Assembly: GCA_010031985.1 (NCBI GenBank)
Contig: RGYP01000009.1
Location: 1 to 19,754, forward strand
Length of the DNA: 19,754 nucleotides
Source of the DNA: Gammaproteobacteria bacterium
GTDB lineage: Bacteria > Pseudomonadota > Gammaproteobacteria > Steroidobacterales > Steroidobacteraceae
Reading direction: 5' to 3'
Position numbers and translations under genes: made by a program. Every line of letters begins with the position of its first letter. The stretch's first letter is position 1. Under the pieces are notes generated by a model. That model was not told where the DNA came from and ran no database searches. It saw nothing but the letters and a program-made list of their open reading frames with translations. This document shows positions 8,508 through 14,993 of the stretch, piece by piece.

Positions 8508-8777
8508 TTAGCCGCCGAGACTCGCGAGCAGCGGATTGGCGAACGCGAACAGCATCGCGAGGCCGACACCGATGAGGAACGCTGCGTCGATCAGACCGGC
8601 GAGCAGGAACATGCGGCCCTGCAGCATCGGCGTGAGTTCAGGCTGGCGGGCAGCGGACTCGAGAAACTTGGCACCCATGATGCCGATGCCGATGCAGGCA
8701 CCGATCGCGCCGAGGCCGATGATGATGCCGATGCCGAGGGCGGTGAACGCCTGGATGTTTGCGATAGCAGCTTCCAT
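8508..8777 (-). CDS. atpE: F1Fo ATP synthase c subunit (proteolipid ring)
   Basis: Subunit c forms the membrane rotor ring. The 89-aa product is a hairpin of two membrane helices joined by the polar loop ARQPEL (residues 43-48). The ion-carrying carboxylate is Asp64 in AGLIDAAFLIG. The residues around it do not include the Gln/Glu-Ser/Tyr set of sodium-type rings, so a proton ring is expected. An in-frame TTG lies two codons upstream (8781-8783), but the AGGAG ribosome site is about 10 nt before the ATG at 8775-8777 and only 3 nt before the TTG, so the ATG is chosen. It is a little longer than the E. coli protein (79 aa), mainly at the N-terminus. Confidence 0.97.
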   Translation of the reverse strand: MEAAIANIQAFTALGIGIIIGLGAIGACIGIGIMGAKFLESAARQPELTPMLQGRMFLLAGLIDAAFLIGVGLAMLFAFANPLLASLGG

Positions 8778-8825
8778 TTTCAAAGACTCCTGATCAACGA
8801 ATTGTGCGTGGTATTGGCAAAGAAC

Positions 8826-9647
8826 TCAGTGATGCTCTTCGGCCATCGAGATGTAGACGACCGGAAGAACCATGAAGATGTAGGCCTGCAGCAGCACGAT
8901 GAGGATGTGGAAAATCGCCCACATCGAGCCGGCGAGGATCTGGCCGATGAACAAAGAGATGCCACCGATCGAGAAAGCGAAGGCCATGCCGAGCAGCGCG
9001 ATCAGCATGAAGAGGAGCTCGCCCGCGTACATGTTGCCGAAGAGTCGCATCGAGAGGGACACCGGCTTGGCGAGCAGCTCGACGATGTTGAGAGCGATGT
9101 TCGGAATCCATAGCGCGGGATTGTTGCCGAACGGCGCCGCGATCCATTCGTGCAGATAACCGCCCACGCCCTTCGCGCGAATCGCGAACACGATGATGAG
9201 AAACAGGACGACGATCGCCATGGCCACCGTACCGTTGAGGTCCGCCGTCGGCAGCACGCGGAAATAATGGGCACCGAACATCGCGGCGACGCTGCCCGGC
9301 AAGTCGAGTGGCAGCAGGTCCATGGAGTTCATGGCCACGACCCAGGTGAACAGAGACAAGCTGAGTGCGACCAGAAACGCGCGGTTGCCGTGGTAGATGT
9401 CAGCGACTTGTCCGTCGATGAACTCGTAGATCATCTCGACGAAGTTGCGCAGCCCCGAAGGCGCACCGGCGGCAGAACCGCTGCGCACACCAAAGTAAAG
9501 AAACGCCGAGACGGCCGCCGCGAGCAACGACGACATCAGCAGAGTGTCGACGTGGAACGTCCAGAAGCCCTCACCGACCTTCAAGTGGGTCAGGTGATGG
9601 ACGATGTATTCGGTGGGCGATTCGCTTGCGCCGTGCTCGCTGGCCAT
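8826..9647 (-). CDS. atpB: F1Fo ATP synthase a subunit
   Basis: Subunit a forms the half-channels through which protons reach the c-ring. The 273-aa polytopic protein contains the stator arginine R201 in SLSMRLFGNMYAGELLFMLI, with the companion glutamate at E210, equivalent to R210 and E219 of E. coli. It ends LLQAYIFMVLPVVYISMAEEHH, the conserved last membrane helix. The start ATG at 9645-9647 gives a hydrophilic N-terminus ending in SPTEYIVHHLTHL, as in other proteobacteria. It lies 57 bp after atpI and 48 bp before the atpE start. Confidence 0.98.
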   Translation of the reverse strand: MASEHGASESPTEYIVHHLTHLKVGEGFWTFHVDTLLMSSLLAAAVSAFLYFGVRSGSAAGAPSGLRNFVEMIYEFIDGQVADIYHGNRAFLVALSLSLFTWVVAMNSMDLLPLDLPGSVAAMFGAHYFRVLPTADLNGTVAMAIVVLFLIIVFAIRAKGVGGYLHEWIAAPFGNNPALWIPNIALNIVELLAKPVSLSMRLFGNMYAGELLFMLIALLGMAFAFSIGGISLFIGQILAGSMWAIFHILIVLLQAYIFMVLPVVYISMAEEHH

Positions 9648-9704
9648 CGTGTGTCGCTTGCCTGAATCCTGATTGACGCCAAAACCCCAGCCGCCACGCG
9701 TTGG

Positions 9705-10109
9705 TCACTCCGGCGCCTTGGAGCGCGGTGGCAGCCGCGGTGCAGCCAGCACCGGAACCACCCAGAAGACCACCAGCGTCGCGACGTAGCCCGCGAACAC
9801 CGCAGGCCACACCACATCTTTGCGCTGCGCCACCGCGAGAAACATCCCGACGGTCAGCAGCACCTTCACGAACTGGCCGGCCAGCAGCCGACCCAACGCG
9901 AAGCCGGCGGTGCGCGCAGGGCGCAACGCCGCCAAGGTCATGTACAGATTTGCGATCAGCCCGATGAGGCCGCCGGTCAACGCCGACACCCCACTCGCCT
10001 TGCCCGCCATCACTGCGACGAGCGCAGCGAGGGCGCCACTCACCAAGGCCTGCCAGAGCAGAATCCGTCCAGCGAGTCTGCGCATCTGCGGATCGCTCGT
10101 AACGGTCAT
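9705..10109 (-). CDS. atpI: ATP synthase accessory membrane protein AtpI
   Basis: AtpI-type proteins assist assembly of the c-ring or magnesium uptake for the synthase and are often not essential. The 134-aa product begins MTVTSDPQMRRLAGRILLWQ and has four predicted membrane segments (about ILLWQALVSGALAALVAVMA, ALTGGLIGLIANLYMTLAAL, GQFVKVLLTVGMFLAVA and AVFAGYVATLVVFWVVPVL). The frame is open further upstream, but the extra residues would lie across the terminator hairpin at 10132-10176 and are not membrane-like; the ATG at 10107-10109 with a G-rich GGGGG four nucleotides before it is preferred. It is first in the atp operon. Assignment rests on position, size and topology more than on a sharp motif. 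Confidence 0.88.
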   Translation of the reverse strand: MTVTSDPQMRRLAGRILLWQALVSGALAALVAVMAGKASGVSALTGGLIGLIANLYMTLAALRPARTAGFALGRLLAGQFVKVLLTVGMFLAVAQRKDVVWPAVFAGYVATLVVFWVVPVLAAPRLPPRSKAPE

Positions 10110-10131
10110 GGACCCCCAGTCCCTTGGGCAA

Positions 10132-10176
10132 CAAAAAAGCCACTTGTCACGACCTGTACCGAACGGCAAGTGGCTT
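10132..10176 (-). terminator. Intrinsic terminator between parB and atpI (possible attenuator)
   Basis: Read on the minus strand, a perfect 10-bp inverted repeat AAGCCACTTG/CAAGTGGCTT (arms 10167-10176 and 10137-10146) with a 20-nt loop is followed directly by a run of six T residues that begins inside the stem end. This is a textbook intrinsic terminator for transcripts from parB. It lies downstream of the promoter at 10229-10257 and only 23 bp before the atpI start, so transcripts from that promoter must pass it to express the atp genes. Confidence 0.8.
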
Positions 10177-10228
10177 CGCTGTTTTGCGCGAGACCCAAAA
10201 AATTTTGGCCCGCTGCGAAGGCGCGCGG

Positions 10229-10257
10229 ATTATAGGGGTGAGCCCTCAGGGCATCAA
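10229..10257 (-). promoter_or_regulatory. Sigma70-type promoter for the atp operon
   Basis: On the minus strand the sequence has a -35 box TTGATG (10252-10257; 4 of 6 to consensus), a 17-bp spacer, and a perfect -10 box TATAAT (10229-10234). The start of transcription would fall near 10222, about 112 nt before atpI. The -35 box overlaps the parB stop codon. It is the best promoter match noticed in the window and fits the high expression needed for ATP synthase. Confidence 0.75.
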
Positions 10258-11231
10258 TGGATGTGCGAAAGAATACCGTCGAGTTCGTCGAGCGAATTCC
10301 AGGCGATCACCAAACGACCCTTGCCCGACTTGCCGGTGGATTCGATCGAGACCTCGGCACCGAGGGTCTCGGAGAGTCGATTTTCGAGGTCGCGGATGTT
10401 GGGATCCTTGCCCCCGTGAGCGCCGAGGGCGGCGCCGGACAAGGTCGCGGACGCACTGAAGTCGGTATCCAGACCGTCATCTTTCTTCGGTGGATTGATC
10501 AGCCGGCGAACCAATGCCTCAGTTTCTCTAACTGATAGGCCTTTTTTCGCAACCAATTGCCCGACCTCGATCTGCTGGCGCTTCTGCGGCAGACCGAGCA
10601 ATGCACGGGCGTGACCCATCTCGAGTTCCCGGCGGTCGACGAGCTCGGCGATTTCCGGCGGCAGTTCGAGCAAACGCAGCAGGTTGCTGACCGCGGCGCG
10701 CGAACGCCCCACGGCGTCGGCGGCTTGTTGATGGGTGACGTCGAATTCGCGGACCAAGCGATCGAGTGCCCGCGCCTCTTCGAGTGGATTGAGGTTCTCG
10801 CGCTGGATGTTCTCGATGAGGGCCATGGCGATGGCGCTCTCGTCGGGGACGCGACGGATGACCGCCGGGATGGAGTCGAGACCTGCCATCTGGGCAGCTC
10901 GCCAACGGCGCTCGCCGGCGATGATTTCGTAGCGTAACGGCGCCGCCCCGGGAAGAGCGCCCGGCATCTCGATCGGGCGCACCACGATGGGCTGCACCAC
11001 GCCTTGGGCGCGGATGGAATTCGCCAGCTCCTCGAGCGACTCCTGCCGCATGTCGACCCGCGGCTGGTAGCGGCCACGTTGCAGCACGTCGAGTGGCAAC
11101 TTGGCGAGCTCGTCGCCCGGCAGCGCCGGGGCCGCCGCTGGACCCGCCGCCTGCGCAGCCGCCCGGCTCGCGCTCATCTGCCCGAGCAAGGCGTCGAGAC
11201 CGCGACCGAGAACGGGCTTCTTCTGGTTCAT
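10254..11231 (-). CDS. parB: Chromosome-partitioning protein ParB (CTP-dependent DNA clamp)
   Basis: ParB loads at parS sites near the origin, closes as a CTP-fuelled clamp and works with ParA to segregate the chromosome. The 325-aa product begins MNQKKPVLGRGLDALLG, the ParA-interacting N-terminus. The CTP-binding motif GERRWR is at residues 106-111, the ENIQREN motif at 140-146, and the helix-turn-helix (HQQAADAVGRSRAAVSNLLR) at about 167-186. The C-terminal dimerisation domain ends ...IAWNSLDELDGILSHI. Longer in-frame starts exist but run through the preceding membrane gene. The ATG overlaps the stop of that gene (ATGA) and has no strong ribosome site, which suggests coupled translation. 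parA is not adjacent. Confidence 0.97.
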   Translation of the reverse strand: MNQKKPVLGRGLDALLGQMSASRAAAQAAGPAAAPALPGDELAKLPLDVLQRGRYQPRVDMRQESLEELANSIRAQGVVQPIVVRPIEMPGALPGAAPLRYEIIAGERRWRAAQMAGLDSIPAVIRRVPDESAIAMALIENIQRENLNPLEEARALDRLVREFDVTHQQAADAVGRSRAAVSNLLRLLELPPEIAELVDRRELEMGHARALLGLPQKRQQIEVGQLVAKKGLSVRETEALVRRLINPPKKDDGLDTDFSASATLSGAALGAHGGKDPNIRDLENRLSETLGAEVSIESTGKSGKGRLVIAWNSLDELDGILSHIH

Positions 11232-12013
11232 GCCCGCGATGATAACGGAGTCGGCCGCAAGGCCGCGGCCGTCGCTCGCGGCTGGTTTTCGCCGACGCCG
11301 AGGAAGATCTCGCGAAAGGCGACGTAGCCGAGGGCGCCGAGAAAGCAATAGAGCAGCGGCACCAAGGGCGGCAGCAGCAGGGCGCAAGTGGCCGGCAAAA
11401 TCATGAACAGCAGCGCGACCCCGAGCATGGCCCCGAGGTTGCGAATTTGTCCGGCCGCGGCCAAGCGCCAGGCGTCGCGATACGGCAGACCCAGCAGCGT
11501 CATGCAAAGAAACTGGAAAAAAGACGTGAGCCCCGGAATGTTCAGACCGAAATAACAAAGACCGAGTGCAAACGCGGAGTAAACGAACACCTGGCGTAGC
11601 GCCACGAACCAGTCGGCCGACAACACGTCGACGGAGTTGCGGTCGGTGTAGAGGATGTTCCACCAGGCGACGCCGGGTTTGGCGAGCAGCAGCACCCAGA
11701 CCAGGGCCCCGGCCATCGTGATCAGCGCCGAGAGAGTGAGCAGCACGCGCGCATGGCCGCGCAGCAGCTCGAGCACGTCGGCGAGCACGATCCGCCCGCC
11801 GCGATCGAGCCTGGCGGCGATCAGCATGCAGGCGAGCAAAGCCGACACCGCGAGGACGCCGCTCAGCAACGGAAAGTGATGGCCGACGAACATCCACAGG
11901 CACATGAGCAACGTGAGTGCCGACCAGAAACCGAAGCCCCGCCAGAGCAAGTCGAGCGCCTGCCGCGACCAGCGTCGCACGGCACCACGGCTCGCGGTCT
12001 GTGGTTCGATCAA
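11228..12013 (-). CDS. Polytopic inner-membrane protein of unknown function, coupled to parB
   Basis: I do not recognise the family with certainty; it resembles uncharacterised bacterial membrane proteins of about 250-280 aa. From a TTG at 12011-12013 the product is 261 aa; a GTG at 12071-12073 would give 281 aa. The TTG has GGGA 7-8 nt upstream and leaves 69 bp to the divergent gene. About six to seven membrane segments are visible, for example FWSALTLLMCLWMFVGHHF, VLLTLSALITMAGALVWVLL, VFVYSAFALGLCYFGLNI and ALLFMILPATCALLLPPLV. An arginine-rich cytoplasmic start (SRGAVRRWSRQ) precedes the first. Its TGA overlaps the parB ATG, so the two are probably made together. A role in segregation or the cell envelope cannot be judged from sequence. 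Confidence 0.8.
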   Translation of the reverse strand: MIEPQTASRGAVRRWSRQALDLLWRGFGFWSALTLLMCLWMFVGHHFPLLSGVLAVSALLACMLIAARLDRGGRIVLADVLELLRGHARVLLTLSALITMAGALVWVLLLAKPGVAWWNILYTDRNSVDVLSADWFVALRQVFVYSAFALGLCYFGLNIPGLTSFFQFLCMTLLGLPYRDAWRLAAAGQIRNLGAMLGVALLFMILPATCALLLPPLVPLLYCFLGALGYVAFREIFLGVGENQPRATAAALRPTPLSSRA

Positions 12014-12082
12014 AAGTTTTTCCCGTGCAGCGCCCGAACTAAATGCTGCGAAAGCCGCCCGATCATTGCACACTCCAACATC

Positions 12083-12538
12083 ATGATCGACACCGCGGAT
12101 CGTCTGGCCATCCACGAGCTCATGGGGCTCTACGGCATCGTCATCGACGAGCGGGACTGGTCCCGCATCGACGAGCTGTTCACCGACGACGTCGTCTACG
12201 ACATGAGTGAGCTCGGCCTCGGTGTACTGCGTGGCAAAGATGCCGTGCTGCGGCTCTGGCGCGAACGCGACGATCTGCATCCGCTCGCCCACCACGCGAC
12301 CAACGTCGTGATCAGCGCCACGGCCGACGGCAACTCGGCAAACGTGATCTCGAAAGGTCTGGGAGTAGGTCGCAAGGGACGCGTCGGCAGCGTCACTTAT
12401 CGTGACGTGGTACGGCGTACGGCGGTCGGTTGGCGGATCGCCAGCCGCCACGCGCGTCTGCGTCAGGCGGCAGATTCGGCGACGGGTGCTGCGGGCACGT
12501 CGCCACGACCGATCATTTCGCCCGCGAGCGCCAAATAG
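12083..12538 (+). CDS. SnoaL-like / NTF2-fold protein
   Basis: The 151-aa product has the features of the SnoaL-like branch of the NTF2 superfamily, a cone-shaped fold used by small isomerases, dehydratases and ligand-binding proteins. The pattern DTADRLAIHELMGLYGIVID, then DWSRIDELFTDDVVYDMS, matches the N-terminal helix and first strands. GSVTYRDVVRRTAVGWRIAS is the usual final strand pair (…RDx…xxGWRIxxR). The substrate is unknown. It starts at an ATG at 12083-12085 with no clear ribosome site and runs opposite to its neighbours. Its last 76 bases lie antisense to the 3' end of parA, and the tail after residue about 130 is low-complexity, so the overlap may be a C-terminal extension. Expression is unproven. 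Confidence 0.78.
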   Translation: MIDTADRLAIHELMGLYGIVIDERDWSRIDELFTDDVVYDMSELGLGVLRGKDAVLRLWRERDDLHPLAHHATNVVISATADGNSANVISKGLGVGRKGRVGSVTYRDVVRRTAVGWRIASRHARLRQAADSATGAAGTSPRPIISPASAK

Positions 12539-13263
12539 GCGAGGGCGCCGCGCGAATCTTTGTCGTGCAGCAACGCGGGCTTGCCGAACGACGGTGCCTC
12601 TGCAAGACGCACGTTGCGCGGCACGATGGTGCGAAACACCTTGTCGCCAAAATATTCGAGTAGCTGCGCGCTCACTTCGTTGGCGAGGTTGTTGCGCGGG
12701 TCGAACATGGTGCGCAGCACGCCCTCGATCTGCAGCCCGGGATTCACGGCCTCGCGAATCTGCTCGATGGTCGACATCAGCGCCGTCAAACCCTCGAGGG
12801 CGTAGTACTCGCACTGCATCGGCACCAGCACGCTGTCGGCTGCGACCAGCGCGTTGACCGTGAGCATGTTGAGCGAGGGCGGGCAGTCGATGAGGATGAC
12901 GTCGAATTCGTCGCGTATCGTCTTGAGTGCGTTGCGCAGCCTGATCTCGCGACCGACGGGCAGCGACAGCAACTGAACCTCGGCCGCGGTGACGTCCTGG
13001 TTCGCGGGCAGCAGTGACATCGGCGGTGTTTCGAGGGCGACGATCGCTTCGCGCACCGTGCAATCAGCGACCAGCACTTCGCCCACACCGCGCGCGAGCG
13101 TGGTTTTTTCCACGCCGCAGCCCATGGTGGCGTTGCCCTGTGGGTCGAGGTCGACCAACAGCACGCGACGCCGCGTCATCGCGAGCGATGCAGCAAGGTT
13201 GACGGCAGTGGTGGTCTTGCCGACGCCGCCCTTCTGGTTGGCGACGGCGATGATGCGGGCCAT
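12463..13263 (-). CDS. parA: Chromosome-partitioning ATPase ParA (Soj type)
   Basis: ParA is the DNA-binding ATPase whose gradient moves ParB-parS complexes. The 266-aa product starts MARIIAVANQKGGVGKTTTA with the deviant Walker A motif KGGVGKTT at residues 11-18, DLDPQGNAT at 38-46 and the Walker B strand ILIDCPPS (Asp126). It lacks the N-terminal helix-turn-helix of plasmid type Ia ParA, as expected for a chromosomal Soj. It follows rsmG after 9 bp, so the two form an operon. parB is 1.2 kb further on, beyond a divergently placed SnoaL-like gene and a membrane gene, which is not the usual parAB arrangement. The final 76 bp overlap the convergent gene. Confidence 0.97.
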   Translation of the reverse strand: MARIIAVANQKGGVGKTTTAVNLAASLAMTRRRVLLVDLDPQGNATMGCGVEKTTLARGVGEVLVADCTVREAIVALETPPMSLLPANQDVTAAEVQLLSLPVGREIRLRNALKTIRDEFDVILIDCPPSLNMLTVNALVAADSVLVPMQCEYYALEGLTALMSTIEQIREAVNPGLQIEGVLRTMFDPRNNLANEVSAQLLEYFGDKVFRTIVPRNVRLAEAPSFGKPALLHDKDSRGALAYLALAGEMIGRGDVPAAPVAESAA

Positions 13264-13272
13264 GCGGGCAGT

Positions 13273-13929
13273 CTAGCGCAAGGGCGCTGCGCCGGCCGAC
13301 CGTCGCAGCACGATCACGTGGCGCTCCTCGCCAAGCCCGGGGACGTGCAGTGCGCGGTCTTCCTCGATGCACCAGCCCGCCGGCAAACCGGCGCGCTCGT
13401 CGGCGGAGCGTCGCCCTTTCATGGCGAGCACCCGCGTCGAGGAGCCGCAGAGCCCGTCAACTTGCTCGACGAGTTCGTCCAACGGGGCGAAAGCCCTCGC
13501 GACCACCGTGTCGAAAACCTCTGCGGGTGCGTAGGTCTCGGCACGTGCATGCAACGGCTCGACGTTGGCGAGCCCGAGCGTGCGCGCCGCGTGCGCCACG
13601 AAACGCACCTTCTTGCCGTTGGAGTCTAGGAGCGTGAAGCGTCGAGTCGGCTCGACGATGGCGAGCGGCAGGCCCGGAAATCCGGCACCGGTGCCGACGT
13701 CGACGATGCGCTCACCCGTGAGCAGCGGCTGCACCGCGAGGCTGTCGAGCAGATGGTGCGTGATCATCTCGGCACGCGCCGTGATCGAAGTGAGGTTGTA
13801 GCTGCGATTCCAGCGTGCAAGCTCGTCGAGCAGTGCGAGCAGGCGCGCCGCCATCACGGCATCGAGCGTCACTCCGAGCACCGCTGCGCCCGCGATCAGT
13901 GAGCGTGCTTCTGCCGATTCGCCACTCAC
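13273..13929 (-). CDS. rsmG: 16S rRNA (guanine-N7) methyltransferase RsmG
   Basis: RsmG (GidB) uses S-adenosylmethionine to methylate G527 of 16S rRNA; its loss gives low-level streptomycin resistance in several bacteria. The 218-aa product contains the conserved WNRSYNLTSI segment (40-49), HLLDSLAV, the SAM-binding loop VDVGTGAGFPGLPLAI (residues 76-91), LLDSNGKKVRFV, and VVARAFAPLDEL. It ends GEERHVIVLRR, like E. coli RsmG. The start is a GTG at 13927-13929 with AAGG close before it; no in-frame ATG precedes the conserved part. It lies 10 bp after the acrylyl-CoA reductase gene rather than after mnmG. Confidence 0.96.
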   Translation of the reverse strand: MSGESAEARSLIAGAAVLGVTLDAVMAARLLALLDELARWNRSYNLTSITARAEMITHHLLDSLAVQPLLTGERIVDVGTGAGFPGLPLAIVEPTRRFTLLDSNGKKVRFVAHAARTLGLANVEPLHARAETYAPAEVFDTVVARAFAPLDELVEQVDGLCGSSTRVLAMKGRRSADERAGLPAGWCIEEDRALHVPGLGEERHVIVLRRSAGAAPLR

Positions 13930-13939
13930 ACGCCTTGGC

Positions 13940-14935
13940 TCACGAACCGATTTTGATCACGGCGCGTCCGGTAACCGTGCCCTGCAGATAGGCATCGAAA
14001 GAACCCGGTAAATCGTCGAAGGCGATGGTGCGCGTGGCGATGCGCTCGAGATGTCGTGGCTTGAGATCGGTCGCGATGCGATTCCAGACCACGAGCCGCA
14101 TGTCGCGCAGCGTCGCCGAAGAATTGATACCGAGCAGATTGACGCCGCGCAGGATGAACGGCATCACCGTGGTGTGCAGGTCCGCACCGCCGGCAAGTCC
14201 GATGCTGGCGATGTTGCCCCAGTTGTCGACCGTGCGCGTGAGCCAGGTGAGCATCTCGCCACCGACGTTGTCGATGGCGCCGCCGAAGCGCGCCGCCTCG
14301 AGCGGACGCTTGCCGTAATCGATCTCCTGTCTCAACAAGACCTGCGCGGCACCCAACGATTTCAAATAATCGATCGACTCGGCCTTGCCGCTCACCGCGA
14401 CCACTTCGTAACCGCGTCCTGCGAGCATGTCGATGGCGATGCTGCCGACCCCGCCCGTTGCGCCCGTCACCACGATCGGACCCTTGGCGGGCGTCTGACC
14501 GTTGTGCTCCATGCGGTGGATCGCGAGCGCCGCCGTGAACCCGGCCGTGCCCAAGGACATCGCCTTGAAGGCGCCGAATCCGGGCGGCATCGGGATCACC
14601 CACTCGCCATTGAGCCGCGCGTACTCGGCATAACCGCCGTCGTGCGTCTCGGAGAGACCGCAACCGGTGACGAGCACGTGATCGCCGCGCTTACAGCGCG
14701 AGTCCGTCGAACTTTCGACGACGCCCGCAAGATCGATGCCACCGACCAAGGGATATTTGCGCAGGATCCGGCCCGCGCCGGTCGCCGCGAGTGCATCTTT
14801 GTAGTTGATGTCGGAATAGAGCACGCGCACCACGACGTTGCCGGGTGCAAGATCGTCGAGCGTCAACTGCTCGAACCGTCCCACGATCTTCTTGTCGATT
14901 TCGTGGATGCGATAAGCCTTGAAGGTTTTGCTCAT
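13940..14935 (-). CDS. acuI: Acrylyl-CoA reductase, YhdH/AcuI-type MDR oxidoreductase
   Basis: This family reduces acrylyl-CoA to propionyl-CoA with NADPH, in routes that pass through 3-hydroxypropionate or acrylate, and also removes this toxic electrophile. The 331-aa product aligns by eye along its length with E. coli YhdH (324 aa): SDINYKDALAATGAGRI (41-57), GIDLAGVV, TGCGLSETHDGGYAEYARL, GTAGFTAALAI, the Rossmann loop VVTGATGGVGSIA (155-167) and GLAGGADLHTTVMPFILRGV. It has no structural zinc cluster, as expected. The ATG at 14933-14935 has GGGAG about 7 nt upstream. It is 58 bp after the MBL-fold gene and 10 bp before rsmG, all co-directional. Confidence 0.9.
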   Translation of the reverse strand: MSKTFKAYRIHEIDKKIVGRFEQLTLDDLAPGNVVVRVLYSDINYKDALAATGAGRILRKYPLVGGIDLAGVVESSTDSRCKRGDHVLVTGCGLSETHDGGYAEYARLNGEWVIPMPPGFGAFKAMSLGTAGFTAALAIHRMEHNGQTPAKGPIVVTGATGGVGSIAIDMLAGRGYEVVAVSGKAESIDYLKSLGAAQVLLRQEIDYGKRPLEAARFGGAIDNVGGEMLTWLTRTVDNWGNIASIGLAGGADLHTTVMPFILRGVNLLGINSSATLRDMRLVVWNRIATDLKPRHLERIATRTIAFDDLPGSFDAYLQGTVTGRAVIKIGS

Positions 14936-14993
14936 GTTGCGCTCCCGGGTAGGTCGATGTTCGGCTGCGTGCGCGATTCGGCCGCGTACGCGT

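Noticed and set aside
8778..8783. TTG as the atpE start
   Set aside because: It would be only 3 nt from the AGGAG ribosome site, while the ATG two codons later has normal spacing.
9545..9560. Half-site ACGTGGAAC resembling parS inside atpB
   Set aside because: The right half is close to the parS variant but the left half does not match, and the codons are ordinary atpB coding sequence.
10194..10207. A/T-rich near-palindrome CCAAAA-AA-TTTTGG in the atp leader as an operator
   Set aside because: The loop is too short for a hairpin, and the A/T run is explained as an ordinary leader sequence; no known regulator site matches.
12064..13063. A 611-residue fusion running from within parA through the membrane gene
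   Set aside because: The upstream part is the wrong frame of parA and the antisense of the SnoaL-like gene; only the part after about 12013 has coding character.
13311..13322. TCACGTG core resembling a parS site inside rsmG
   Set aside because: Only the central 7 bases match; both flanks differ from the TGTTTCACGTGAAACA consensus.
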